From positions 1 to 23,948 of the forward strand of contig CAKZXL010000055.1 in NCBI GenBank assembly GCA_937883885.1: 23,948 nt of DNA, in the 5' to 3' direction. Below the pieces are notes generated by a model. The model was not told where the DNA came from. It did no database searches and saw only the letters and a program-made list of their open reading frames with translations. Shown here in pieces: positions 15,767 through 23,665 of this stretch. Source of the DNA: an uncultured Aquincola sp. (GTDB lineage Bacteria; Pseudomonadota; Gammaproteobacteria; Burkholderiales; Burkholderiaceae). Numbering within the stretch: the first letter of the stretch is position 1; each line of letters opens with the position of its first letter. The position numbers were made by a program, and so were the translations under genes.

Positions 15767-18068
15767 GGGCCTGCAAGGCAGCGCGCCGCTGCGACCGCCA
15801 GTCGATGAACTCGGCCAGCGGCCGCGGCCGCGAGACGTGGTAGCCCTGCACCTCGTCGCAGCCGGCTTCACGCACGGCCTGCAGCTGCTCGGCCGATTCG
15901 ATGCCTTCGCACACGGTGCGCATGCCCAGCGTCTTGGCCATGGTGGCGATGGTCTGCACGATGGCGCGTGCGTCCTTGCGCAGCAGGATCTCGCTGACGA
16001 AGGCGCGGTCGATCTTGAGGGTGTCGAACGGAAAGCGGCGCAGGTAGGCCAGCGACGAATAGCCGGTGCCGAAGTCGTCCAGCGCCACCCGCACGCCCAG
16101 GCTGCGCAGGGCGCGCAGCCGTTGCAGCGCGCACTCGATGCCGCCCATGAAGATGGACTCGGTGATCTCCAGTTCCAGCCGGCTCGCGGGCAGGCCGGTG
16201 CCGTGCAGCACGTCCCGCACGCGCGACACGTAGTGGTCGTCCACCAGCTGGCTGGGCGATACGTTGACCGACACCACCAGGCCATCGAGCTCGCCGGCAC
16301 CGGCCCGGCAGGCCTGCAGCAGCACCCAGTGGCCGATCTCGTCGATCAGGCCCACCTGCTCGGCCACCACCACGAATTCGGCCGGCGACACCTGGCCCAG
16401 CTGCGGGTGCTGCCAGCGCAGCAAGGCTTCGGCGCCCACCACCTCGCCGCTGTGCACGTCCACCTTGGGCTGCCAGTGCAGCGCCATCTCGCCCTGCTGC
16501 AGCGCATGCCGCAGGCCCTGCTCGATGTCGCCGCGGCGGCGGCTGTGGTCGCCCAGCGCCTGCGTGTACGGCACGAAGCGGCCCCGGCCCTGCGCCTTGG
16601 CTGCGTACAAGGCCATGTCGGCGCGCACCAGCAGTTCATCGACGCCGATCTCGCCTGCGCCGCTCAGCGCCCCACCCACGCTGGCGCCGATGCGCAGCCG
16701 CCGCGCGTCCAGGGTGATCGGCCGGGTGAGCGCATCGATCAGGCGCTGCGCCAGCGCCGCCGCATCGGCCTCCTGGCGGGTCTGCGGCATCAGCACCGCA
16801 AACTCGTCGCCGCCCAGCCGCGCCACCAGGTCACCAGGCCGCATGCATTGCTGCAGCCGCTGCGCGGCCGTGCGCAGCACCTCGTCGCCGGCGGTATGGC
16901 CCAGGGTGTCGTTCACGGCCTTGAACTGGTCGAGGTCGAGGAACAGCAGGGCCACCGGTTGCCGGGCCTTGACCGCATCGGCCAGGGCCTGCCGCAGGGT
17001 GTGGCGGTTGGACAGGCCGGTGAGCGAATCGCGGTGCGCCAGCTCATGCAGCCGCGCCTGCGCCGCCACCCGGTCGCTGACGTCGGACAGCACACCCCGC
17101 CAGCCCTGCGTGCGGCCCTGCTCGTCCATCACCCGCTTGCCCTGCACCGACAGGCGGCGCAGGCCGCCATCGGCCGAGCGCACGGTCAGCTGCACGCCGC
17201 GGAAAGGGCGGCCGGTGTCCATGGCTTCGCGCAGCGCAGCCAGCCCTTCCACCACGCAGGCCTCGAGGTGCGCCATCCAGGGTCGGGCCAGCAGGCCGGG
17301 GCCCAGCAGCTCGGCCAGCCGGGGCGAGGCATGGCTCAGGCAGCCCCCGGCATCGGTCTGCCACAAGGCGTCGTCGGCGCTCTGCTCGAAGTCGTCCAGC
17401 AAGATGCTGAGCATGCGCTGCTGCCGCTCGGCCTGCGCCTGTGCCCGCAGCACCGCCACATGCTTGCGCGCCGCCGACTGTGCGCCGATGGCCAGCACCG
17501 GGCCGTAGAAGCACATCAGCAACTGCACGCCCACCAGCGTGGGGTCGGGTGTCTGCTGCAGGGCGCCCAAGGCAGCGGCGGTGAGGATGCCGGCCCAGGC
17601 CAGGCTGGCGCGGGGCAGGGGGCTCAGCACGAAGGCACCGGCGGCCAGCATGCCGGCCACCAGCGTGGCCACCAGCAGCTGCTGGCCGGGCTGCGCGGCC
17701 GGAAACCACACCAGCGGCACCACCGCCCACAGGCCGGCCAGCAGCGTGGCATGCACGGTCGAGCGGCCCATCGCGCGGCCCGAGGCCATCTCGCGCTGCT
17801 GATCACGGTCGCGCCGCCAGCCCAGCATGGCCGCGGTGGCCGTGAGCAGCAGGCCGCCGAACCACAGCCACAAGCCCAGCACCAGCGTGGCCCGGAAGCA
17901 CCAGAGCACCAGCAGGCCGCAGCCCACGTTGGCCAGCATCATCAGCGGCGTCAGGCGCATGACCTGACCGAGCAGCGCGGCACGGATGCGCGCGGTCTCG
18001 GTGTCCGGGTCCTGGTAGAGCGCGCGTGTGTCCTGAACCCATTGCAGGACGCGCAGGCGGAGTGTCAT
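15753..18068 (-). CDS. Membrane PAS-GGDEF-EAL cyclic-di-GMP signalling protein
   Basis: Dual-domain enzyme predicted to make and/or degrade cyclic di-GMP at the inner membrane, 771 residues. About six hydrophobic segments span residues 36-197 (a MASE-like sensor I cannot name). A PAS-like domain occupies about 219-335 and the GGDEF domain about 336-500. The active-site GGDEF is intact (419-423) and an RPGD inhibitory site (410-413) stands exactly five residues before it. The EAL domain starts near 525 with intact EALLRW, NVSPSQL, ELEITES, DDFGTGYSSL, KIDRAF and CEGIES. The start is uncertain: the frame is open to a GTG at 18167, but neither start has a good ribosome-binding site. I chose the ATG at 18068 because the stretch upstream carries a large inverted repeat and the first hydrophobic segment fits either start. 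Confidence 0.9.
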   Translation of the reverse strand: MTLRLRVLQWVQDTRALYQDPDTETARIRAALLGQVMRLTPLMMLANVGCGLLVLWCFRATLVLGLWLWFGGLLLTATAAMLGWRRDRDQQREMASGRAMGRSTVHATLLAGLWAVVPLVWFPAAQPGQQLLVATLVAGMLAAGAFVLSPLPRASLAWAGILTAAALGALQQTPDPTLVGVQLLMCFYGPVLAIGAQSAARKHVAVLRAQAQAERQQRMLSILLDDFEQSADDALWQTDAGGCLSHASPRLAELLGPGLLARPWMAHLEACVVEGLAALREAMDTGRPFRGVQLTVRSADGGLRRLSVQGKRVMDEQGRTQGWRGVLSDVSDRVAAQARLHELAHRDSLTGLSNRHTLRQALADAVKARQPVALLFLDLDQFKAVNDTLGHTAGDEVLRTAAQRLQQCMRPGDLVARLGGDEFAVLMPQTRQEADAAALAQRLIDALTRPITLDARRLRIGASVGGALSGAGEIGVDELLVRADMALYAAKAQGRGRFVPYTQALGDHSRRRGDIEQGLRHALQQGEMALHWQPKVDVHSGEVVGAEALLRWQHPQLGQVSPAEFVVVAEQVGLIDEIGHWVLLQACRAGAGELDGLVVSVNVSPSQLVDDHYVSRVRDVLHGTGLPASRLELEITESIFMGGIECALQRLRALRSLGVRVALDDFGTGYSSLAYLRRFPFDTLKIDRAFVSEILLRKDARAIVQTIATMAKTLGMRTVCEGIESAEQLQAVREAGCDEVQGYHVSRPRPLAEFIDWRSQRRAALQALNPP

Positions 18069-18109
18069 GGCAAGGGCGGGGTGCTGCTGATCTCCTTCTT
18101 CGGTGCCGT

Positions 18110-18144
18110 CGATCAGTTCTTGACGGCGCGATGTGAACTGATCG
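18110..18144. repeat. Perfect 10-bp inverted repeat upstream of the GGDEF-EAL gene
   Basis: CGATCAGTTC (18110-18119) and GAACTGATCG (18135-18144) are perfect inverted copies separated by 15 bases, centred about 60 bp before the likely ATG at 18068. It could be an operator for a dimeric regulator or a hairpin in the 5' leader. Its presence argues that this stretch is regulatory and that the coding frame starts after it. Confidence 0.5.
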
Positions 18145-18205
18145 TTGGGGCCAGTGGCACAAGTCACGCCGGGTGGGCGGCGGGCATTGGCGCACCGGGG
18201 CAGCG

Positions 18206-18709
18206 TTAGGACGCGGCCAGCCTGCTGTCCAGCAGCCGGTAGTACAGGCCCGAAGCGTCCTGCCGCAGCAGCTGCAGCCGGCCGGTCATGGTGTAGGGCT
18301 GGCCGCTGTAGTGCAGCGGCTGGCTGCGCACCTCGACATAACGCGAGGGGCCGCCTTCGATGCAGGACTCGCAGTCCTGCGGCTGCTGGGTGAGCAGGAA
18401 GCGCGTCTGCTCGAACCTGGCTTCCAGCGGCACCATGGAGCCGGTGATCGTCACCTGGCGGCCGTCCAGCTGGTCCAGCGCCGGTGGAAACGCGATGGGC
18501 GCGCCCAGGGCCTTGGCCGCCGGGCGCGCCTGGGCCAGCAGGTCCCAGGCCACCGCGGGGGGCTTGCCCGGCCTGGCAGCCGCGCCGGCTTGCGCCAGCG
18601 GCGTGCCGGCCAGCAGGCCACCCGCCAGCAGGGCGGCGAAGGCGCGGCGACCGTGGCGCGGCGTGGGGTGGCCGAGGGGCGCCGCCCTGCCGATCAATCG
18701 CCGGCGCAT
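18206..18709 (-). CDS. Small exported DUF3299-like protein
   Basis: 167 residues with an exported N-terminus: a paired Arg at 21-22 followed by AFAALLAGGLLAGTPLAQA, so Sec or possibly Tat. The body VTITGSMVPLEARF, then RFLLTQQ and YVEV, fits the DUF3299 pattern (a small OB-like domain of unknown function, often periplasmic). A CESC pair (C113, C116) sits in the loop where many relatives have other residues and might bind metal or form a disulfide. The ATG at 18709 has GGAG about 7 bases upstream and lies inside the end of the metallo-beta-lactamase-fold gene (16-bp overlap in another frame), which implies translational coupling. The function is unknown; the partner gene is damaged, so its expression may be affected. 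Confidence 0.75.
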   Translation of the reverse strand: MRRRLIGRAAPLGHPTPRHGRRAFAALLAGGLLAGTPLAQAGAAARPGKPPAVAWDLLAQARPAAKALGAPIAFPPALDQLDGRQVTITGSMVPLEARFEQTRFLLTQQPQDCESCIEGGPSRYVEVRSQPLHYSGQPYTMTGRLQLLRQDASGLYYRLLDSRLAAS

Positions 18710-19530
18710 TCCATGTCTCCGGCGCGGGGGTTCACGCCCTGGGGCGTGGGGCCGGGGCCGCTGGCGGGCAGGCCCATCGCGGCCTTGACTTCGGCGTTGT
18801 CGACCTGGCGCACGCCAGTCTTGTCGTACACGTAGGCGTCGAAGTAGTTCTTCGAGTAGATCTGTGGCACGCCGCTGGCGGCCAGCAGCTTCTTCAGCTC
18901 GGGCATCTCGTCTTCCACGTAGGGGTAGTGCAGCCCGCCCAGGATGTTGAAGCCGCCGCGCGCGCCGTAGTGGTGGGGCATGAAGTACTTGACGTCGAAG
19001 GCCGGCACCACGGTGCGCGCCTGGTTGACCACGCGCGACTCGGGCCCGCCTTGCCACACCTCGAAGCCATCAATGCCCGCCTCGCGCACGGCCTTGGAGA
19101 GGTTGGTCAGCGGCGCGCCGCGGTTGATGCCGTCGCGGTCCACCTGGTCGGTGGTCAGGTCGCGGCCGCCGGCGCCGCTGTCGGTCACGTAGCAGGTCAG
19201 GGTCTTGTCCGGCGTCCTGGCGGTGAACAGGTAGCCAAAGGTCTCGATGCCGCCGCCGTTCTGCAGCTGGCCGCAGCCGATGCTGTGCACCCAGCGGACC
19301 ACCCGCATCGTCACGTAGGTATTGAGTGCCACGCTCTCGCCGCCGTACAGCGCCGTGCACTTGGCCGCGGGCACGCCGTAGGTCACCGCTTCTTCGCAGG
19401 CGGCCTTGGAGCCGTAGTACTGCGCGCCGGTCTGCCTGGCCCACTCGGGCGTGTCCACCGAATGGTCGCCGTGCAGGTGGCCCAGCAGCACCACGTCCAC
19501 ATCGCGCGCGCCCAAGCCGCTGCCGCGGAC
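18694..19530 (-). pseudogene. N-terminally truncated metallo-beta-lactamase-fold hydrolase
   Basis: About 275 residues of an MBL-fold enzyme. The metal-binding HLHGDH motif is present (in VVLLGHLHGDHSVDTPEWA), as is a later Asp region (CYVTDSGAGGRD) and MPHHYGARGG. The C-terminus KNYFDAYVYDKTGVRQVDNA runs intact to the stop. The problem is the front. In MBL proteins HxHxDH follows roughly 50-100 residues of beta-sandwich, and exported members add a signal peptide. Here it is preceded by only about 17 residues in frame before the sequence becomes the antisense of an intact response regulator. No ATG lies in frame there; a TTG at 19515 or GTG at 19500 would be the only starts. I read this as a remnant whose 5' end was lost at a rearrangement between about 19515 and 19569. 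Confidence 0.65.
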
Positions 19531-19569
19531 AATCGGCCGCTGTCGAGGTTGCGAACCGTGGGGAGAGCG

Positions 19570-20238
19570 ATGCGCCTGCTGCTGGCGGAGGATGAATCGG
19601 CCCTGGCCGACTGGCTGGTGCGCGCACTGGCGCAAAGCGGCTATCAGGTGGACTGGGTGGCCGACGGCCGCCTGGTGCGGCGGGCGATACGGGCCCAGCG
19701 CTACGACGCGCTGATCCTCGACCTGGGGCTGCCGGGCCTGGCCGGCCACGACGTGCTGGAAAGCCTGCGCGAAGACCAGGAACACCTGCCCATCATCATC
19801 CTGACCGCGCGCGACACGCTGGCCGAACGCGTGGCCACGCTCACCGCCGGTGCCGACGACTTCCTGGCCAAGCCCTTCGACCTGGAGGAGCTGGAAGCCC
19901 GGCTGCTGGCGCTGGTGCGCCGCTCGCGCGGGCGCGAGGCGGCGCGCTTGTCCTGCGGCCAGCTCAGCTACGACACGGTGGCCAAGCGCTTCCAGGTGGG
20001 GCGCGAGGCGCTGGCGCTGTCGGCGCGCGAACATGCGCTGCTCCGCACCTTGATCCAGGCGCCCGGCCAGCCGCTGGCCAAGAAGGACATCCTGGACAAG
20101 GTGTTTCCCGACGATGCCGACGTGCACCCCGAAGCGGTGGAGGTGCTGATCCACCGCCTGCGCAAGCGCCTGGTGGGCAGCGGCACGCAGATCGTGACCC
20201 TGCGCGGCCTGGGCTATGTGCTGGAGGCGATGGCGTGA
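19570..20238 (+). CDS. OmpR-family two-component response regulator (TctD-like)
   Basis: DNA-binding regulator of 222 residues. The receiver domain (1-115) has the acidic pocket E7-D8, phospho-acceptor D51 (LILDLGLPG), T79 and K101 (AKPFD). A winged-helix DNA-binding domain occupies about 125-220 with SAREHALLRTL, VEVLIHRLRKRL and TLRGLGYVL. The overall sequence (MRLLLAEDESALADWLVRAL) and the kinase partner resemble TctD/QseB. The ATG has GGAG 4 bases upstream. It overlaps the kinase start by 4 bases (GTGA), so the pair is one operon. The promoter must lie in the short stretch before 19570, next to the broken MBL gene. Likely targets are carboxylate-uptake genes such as the TctC receptor at 22610-23635. 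Confidence 0.95.
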   Translation: MRLLLAEDESALADWLVRALAQSGYQVDWVADGRLVRRAIRAQRYDALILDLGLPGLAGHDVLESLREDQEHLPIIILTARDTLAERVATLTAGADDFLAKPFDLEELEARLLALVRRSRGREAARLSCGQLSYDTVAKRFQVGREALALSAREHALLRTLIQAPGQPLAKKDILDKVFPDDADVHPEAVEVLIHRLRKRLVGSGTQIVTLRGLGYVLEAMA

Positions 20239-21659
20239 GCCTGAAGTCGCTGCACCGGCTGAGCCTGCGCCGCACGCTGATGCTGGTGCTGCTGGCCGGC
20301 GTGCTGGTGGGCGGCATCGCGCAGGCCTGGCTCACCTGGCGCAGCTCCGAGGCGGCGGTGAACGCGGCCTTCGACCGCTCGCTGTATGGCGCCATCCGCG
20401 CCATCGATGCCAATGTGTCCACCGACAGCGGCGGCCTGGGCGTGGAGCTGCCCTACGTGATGTTCGAGCTGTTCGAGCTGACCGCCAGCGGCCCGGTGTT
20501 CTACCGCGTGGCCACCGAAGACGGGCTGGTGGAGATCGGCAGCCCCGACCTGCCGATGCCCAAGGCCCCGCTGGCGCTGCGCCAGCCCCACTTCGAGACC
20601 GCGGCTTACGTGGACGGGCCGGTGCGCATCGGCACCTATGTGCGGCCGATCGACCCGCCCATCGCCGGCCGGCCCGACACCCGGCTGGTGATCCAGGTGG
20701 CCGAGGACCTGCGCCCGCGCCAGGCCTTCAGCCGCCAGTTCATCTGGGGCGCGGTGGCGCGCGACCTGCTGCTGGCGCTGTTCGCGGCCGGCATGGTGGC
20801 CGCGGCCGTCACCTGGTCGTTGCGGCCGCTGCGGCAGCTGCGCGCCGAGGTGCAGTCGCGCGAGCCGCACGACCTGTCGCCGGTGCAGACCGACCGCGTG
20901 CCGGCCGACGTGCTGCCGCTCGTGGAGGCGATGAACCAGCAGATGGTGCGCCACCGCGACCTGCTGGGCGCCCAGCGCCGCTTTCTCGACGATGCCTCGC
21001 ACCAGCTGCGCACGCCCTTGTCCACGCTGCTCACGCAGGTGACCTTCGCGCAGCGCGAGCCGGACGCCGACCGCGTGCGCGAGACCCTGCAGGCCATCCG
21101 CGGCCAGCTCAAGCACACCATCCGCCAGGCCAACCAGATGCTGGCGCTGGCGCGTGCCGATGCGGCCGAGCTGCCCGACGAACCGGTGGACCTGGCCGCG
21201 CTGGCCCGTGGCGTGGTCACCCGCTGGTGGCCTGCCGCGCGTGAGCGGGGCATCGACCTGGGCCTGGAAGCACCCGCCGCGCCGCTGTGGGCGCAGGGCC
21301 GGGCCGAGCTGCTGGAAGAGGCGCTGGCCAACCTGCTGGACAACGCGCTGCGCCATGCACCGGCCGGTGGCCGCGTGACGGTGAAGCTGGAGGCCACGGT
21401 GCAGCGGCTGCAGCTGCACGTCAGCGACAACGGACCCGGCATGCCCGAGGACGAGCTGCCGCAGGCCACGCAGCGCTTTTTCCGCGCCAGCAATGCGCGC
21501 GGGGCGGGTGCCGGCCTGGGGCTGGCCATCGTCCACTCCATCGTGCAGCGGCACCGGGGGCAGCTGCGGCTGGCGCGTGAGCCGAACGAAGGCGGGCTGC
21601 TGGCCACCATCGAGCTGGCGCGCATCGACCCGGCTGGCGCCGACGCGGCGGCCGGCTGA
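20235..21659 (+). CDS. Sensor histidine kinase (TctE-like)
   Basis: Inner-membrane sensor kinase of 474 residues. The first membrane helix is at about 14-33. A periplasmic sensor of about 135 residues resembles the 2CSK_N domain of TctE/QseC kinases, and a second membrane helix lies at about 174-195, followed by a HAMP-like linker. The phosphorylated His is H256 in DDASHQLRTPL. The ATP-binding domain has N366/N370 (ANLLDNALRHA), DNGPGM at 398-403 and GAGLGL at 425-430. The start is GTG, overlapping the regulator stop, with GGAGG about 6 bases upstream. It phosphorylates the regulator encoded directly before it. The kinase probably senses a di- or tricarboxylate, judging by type and by the receptor genes downstream. 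A 10-bp gap separates its stop from the convergent EamA gene. Confidence 0.95.
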   Translation: MSLKSLHRLSLRRTLMLVLLAGVLVGGIAQAWLTWRSSEAAVNAAFDRSLYGAIRAIDANVSTDSGGLGVELPYVMFELFELTASGPVFYRVATEDGLVEIGSPDLPMPKAPLALRQPHFETAAYVDGPVRIGTYVRPIDPPIAGRPDTRLVIQVAEDLRPRQAFSRQFIWGAVARDLLLALFAAGMVAAAVTWSLRPLRQLRAEVQSREPHDLSPVQTDRVPADVLPLVEAMNQQMVRHRDLLGAQRRFLDDASHQLRTPLSTLLTQVTFAQREPDADRVRETLQAIRGQLKHTIRQANQMLALARADAAELPDEPVDLAALARGVVTRWWPAARERGIDLGLEAPAAPLWAQGRAELLEEALANLLDNALRHAPAGGRVTVKLEATVQRLQLHVSDNGPGMPEDELPQATQRFFRASNARGAGAGLGLAIVHSIVQRHRGQLRLAREPNEGGLLATIELARIDPAGADAAAG

Positions 21660-21669
21660 AAGCCGCGCC

Positions 21670-22560
21670 TCAGGCTTCGTGCCGCACCGCCGCGCTGCGC
21701 AGCGGCCAGCGCAGCACGTTCAGCAGGTTGCCCGCCAGGATCAGGCCCACGCCCAGCGCGGTGAACAGGTCCAGCCGCTCGGCATACAGCAGCCAGCCGG
21801 TGAGGGCCGTCAACGGCACGCGGGCAAAGTCCATGGGCACCACCACGGTGGCATCGGCATGCTGCATGGCGCGTGCAAAGCAGTAGTGCGAGTAGGTGCC
21901 GCAGAACGCCACCACCACCACCCAACCCCAGGCCACCGCCGAGGGCCAGCGCCAGCTCAGCAGCGCGGGCACCAGGCCGATGGCGCTTTGCACCACCAGC
22001 ATCCAGAAGCTGACGGCCACCGCCGCATCGGTGCGGGTGAGCGACTTCACCAGCACCACCGACACTGCAAAACCCAGCGCCGCGACCAGCGCGATCCATT
22101 GGCCCGCGTTGATCTCGCCGGCCCGCGGCTGCACGATCACCGCCACGCCGACCAGGCCCAGCAGCACCGCCAGCCACTTGCGGCCGTTCATGCGCTCGCC
22201 CAGAAAGGCCACCGCCAGCGCGGCCGACCAGATGGGCATGGTGAACTCGATGGACACCACCTGCGCCAGCGGTATCAGCGTCAGCGCCACGAACCAGCCG
22301 TACTGCGCCGCGTAGTGCACCCCGTTGCGCAGGATGTGCTGCGGCAGCCGCTGCGTGCGCACCGCGGCCAGGCCTCCCGCGGCGCGCACCAGCGGCCACA
22401 GCATCGCCATGCCCAGGGTGGAACGCAACAGCATGACCTGGAACACCGACAGCTCGCGCGAGGCTTCGCGGCCGGCCACGGCGATCACCACCATCAGGGT
22501 CAACCAGCCGGCCATCCAGGCGGCTGCACGGGCGATGGAAGGGCGGGCGGCAGAAGGCAT
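21670..22560 (-). CDS. EamA/DMT-family transporter
   Basis: Inner-membrane drug/metabolite-type transporter of 296 residues with about ten hydrophobic helices arranged as two EamA repeats. The first repeat holds RSTLGMAML, HYAAQYGWFVALTLIPLAQV and FLGERMNGRKWLAVLLGLVG; the second holds CFARAMQHADATVVVPMDFARVP and LLYAERLDLFTALGVGLIL. Substrates in this family range from amino acids to organic acids and cannot be deduced. The ATG at 22560 was chosen over a GTG at 22590 that only adds ten polar residues; neither has a strong ribosome-binding site. It follows the TctC receptor gene on the same strand by 49 bp, so read-through expression is possible, and it converges on the kinase gene. Confidence 0.92.
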   Translation of the reverse strand: MPSAARPSIARAAAWMAGWLTLMVVIAVAGREASRELSVFQVMLLRSTLGMAMLWPLVRAAGGLAAVRTQRLPQHILRNGVHYAAQYGWFVALTLIPLAQVVSIEFTMPIWSAALAVAFLGERMNGRKWLAVLLGLVGVAVIVQPRAGEINAGQWIALVAALGFAVSVVLVKSLTRTDAAVAVSFWMLVVQSAIGLVPALLSWRWPSAVAWGWVVVVAFCGTYSHYCFARAMQHADATVVVPMDFARVPLTALTGWLLYAERLDLFTALGVGLILAGNLLNVLRWPLRSAAVRHEA

Positions 22561-22609
22561 GGCCCGAGGGTAGCGCGCCCGGCTCGGCACGCGCCCGTCC
22601 CCGGGGCGG

Positions 22610-23635
22610 CTACCGCGCCGCCTGCAGGCCCACTTCGGCCACCAGGCCGCGGTACTGCGCGATCTGCCGTTGCACGTAGGCGTCCAGCTCGGGGCCCACC
22701 AGGCTCAACGAGTACAGGCCCCGTTCGCTGCGCAGTCGCTCATAGGCGGGCGAGGCCATCAGGCGCTGGAAGGCCTCGGTCCAGGCGCGGTAGTCGTCGG
22801 CCGGCACCTGGGGGCCCATGTAGAAGCCGCGCACGATGGGCCACAGCACATCGGCGCCGGCTTCGCGGGCGGTGGGCACGTCGGCCAGCTCGCCGGGCAG
22901 GCGGCGTTCGGCCATCACCGCCAGGATGCGCAGCTGCCGGCCGGCCCGCAGCTGCTGCAGGGTCTCGGCCACGTCGCCGGTCAGCACCTGGATGTGGCCG
23001 CCCTGCAGCGCGGTGATGGCCTCGCCACCGCCTTCGAAAGCCACGAAGCGCATGGCCTTGGGGTTGACGCCCGCGGCCCTGGCCAGCAGCGCGGCCTTCA
23101 TCCAGTCCTGGCTGCCCAGCGTTCCGCCGGCGCCCAGCACCACCTTGCCGGGGTCGGCCTTCCAGGCGGCCATGACGTCGGCCAGCGTCTTGTAGGGCGA
23201 CGAGGCGGCCACCACCACGGCGCCATAGTCGGTGCCCACCGCGGCCAGCCAGCGCACCTCATGCCCGGTGTGGCGGCCGAACTTGCCCTGCGCCAGGTTG
23301 AGTAGCGAGCCGCCCGAAAACGCCACGATGGCCCGCGCATCGGCCGGCCGCTGCGCCACCACGGTGTTGTAGGCCACCGCGCCGATGCCGCCGGGCATGT
23401 AGGTCACGCGCATCGGCTGGGTGATGAAGCCACCCGCCAGCAGCCCGCCTTGCGCCAGCTTGCAGCTGAGGTCGAAGCCGCCCCCCGGCTTGGCCGGCAC
23501 GATGCATTCGGTGGGGCCCGCCAGGCCGGCGGCGGCCGCGGGCACGCTGGCGGCCAGGCCCGGCCCCAGCGCGGCCAGCAGGACGGGCAGCTTCAGGCGC
23601 AGGGCCCGCCGGGCGGGTGGCGTCGTGTGGCACAT
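22610..23635 (-). CDS. TctC-type tripartite tricarboxylate transporter receptor
   Basis: Periplasmic binding protein of 341 residues. A signal peptide (RRALRLKLPVLLAALGPGLA) ends near VPAAAAG. The mature start ECIVPAKPGGGFDLSCKLAQ is the pattern of true TctC citrate/tricarboxylate receptors, with a conserved Cys pair; the pattern differs from the Bug receptors in this window. TYMPGGIGAVAYN, LGAGGTLGSQD and ALQGGHIQVL follow. The ATG at 23635 directly follows an in-frame GTG at 23638; ribosome-binding signals are weak for both. Its neighbourhood, with a TctD/TctE-like pair about 2 kb away, suggests regulation by that system. Membrane subunits TctA and TctB are not in the window and may lie elsewhere on the chromosome. 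Confidence 0.93.
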   Translation of the reverse strand: MCHTTPPARRALRLKLPVLLAALGPGLAASVPAAAAGLAGPTECIVPAKPGGGFDLSCKLAQGGLLAGGFITQPMRVTYMPGGIGAVAYNTVVAQRPADARAIVAFSGGSLLNLAQGKFGRHTGHEVRWLAAVGTDYGAVVVAASSPYKTLADVMAAWKADPGKVVLGAGGTLGSQDWMKAALLARAAGVNPKAMRFVAFEGGGEAITALQGGHIQVLTGDVAETLQQLRAGRQLRILAVMAERRLPGELADVPTAREAGADVLWPIVRGFYMGPQVPADDYRAWTEAFQRLMASPAYERLRSERGLYSLSLVGPELDAYVQRQIAQYRGLVAEVGLQAAR

Positions 23636-23665
23636 CACCGCACCATAACCCGCGGCCGGCTGTTT

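Noticed and set aside
18069..18167. GTG start at 18167 for the GGDEF-EAL gene
   Set aside because: There is no ribosome-binding site, the added residues are polar and unlike the family, and a perfect inverted repeat lies in this stretch. It is kept as a less likely alternative.
15558..18209. 883-codon open frame on the plus strand
   Set aside because: It is antisense to the GGDEF-EAL gene, which has all catalytic motifs; no recognisable domain occurs on the plus strand.
19531..20154. Upstream extension of the MBL frame as a longer MBL protein
   Set aside because: The extension is the antisense of a complete response regulator and lacks MBL N-terminal strands or a signal peptide.
21645..21669. 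Hairpin terminator between the kinase and EamA genes
   Set aside because: A 5-bp GCGGC/GCCGC stem can be drawn, but it overlaps the kinase coding end and similar stems are frequent by chance at this GC content.
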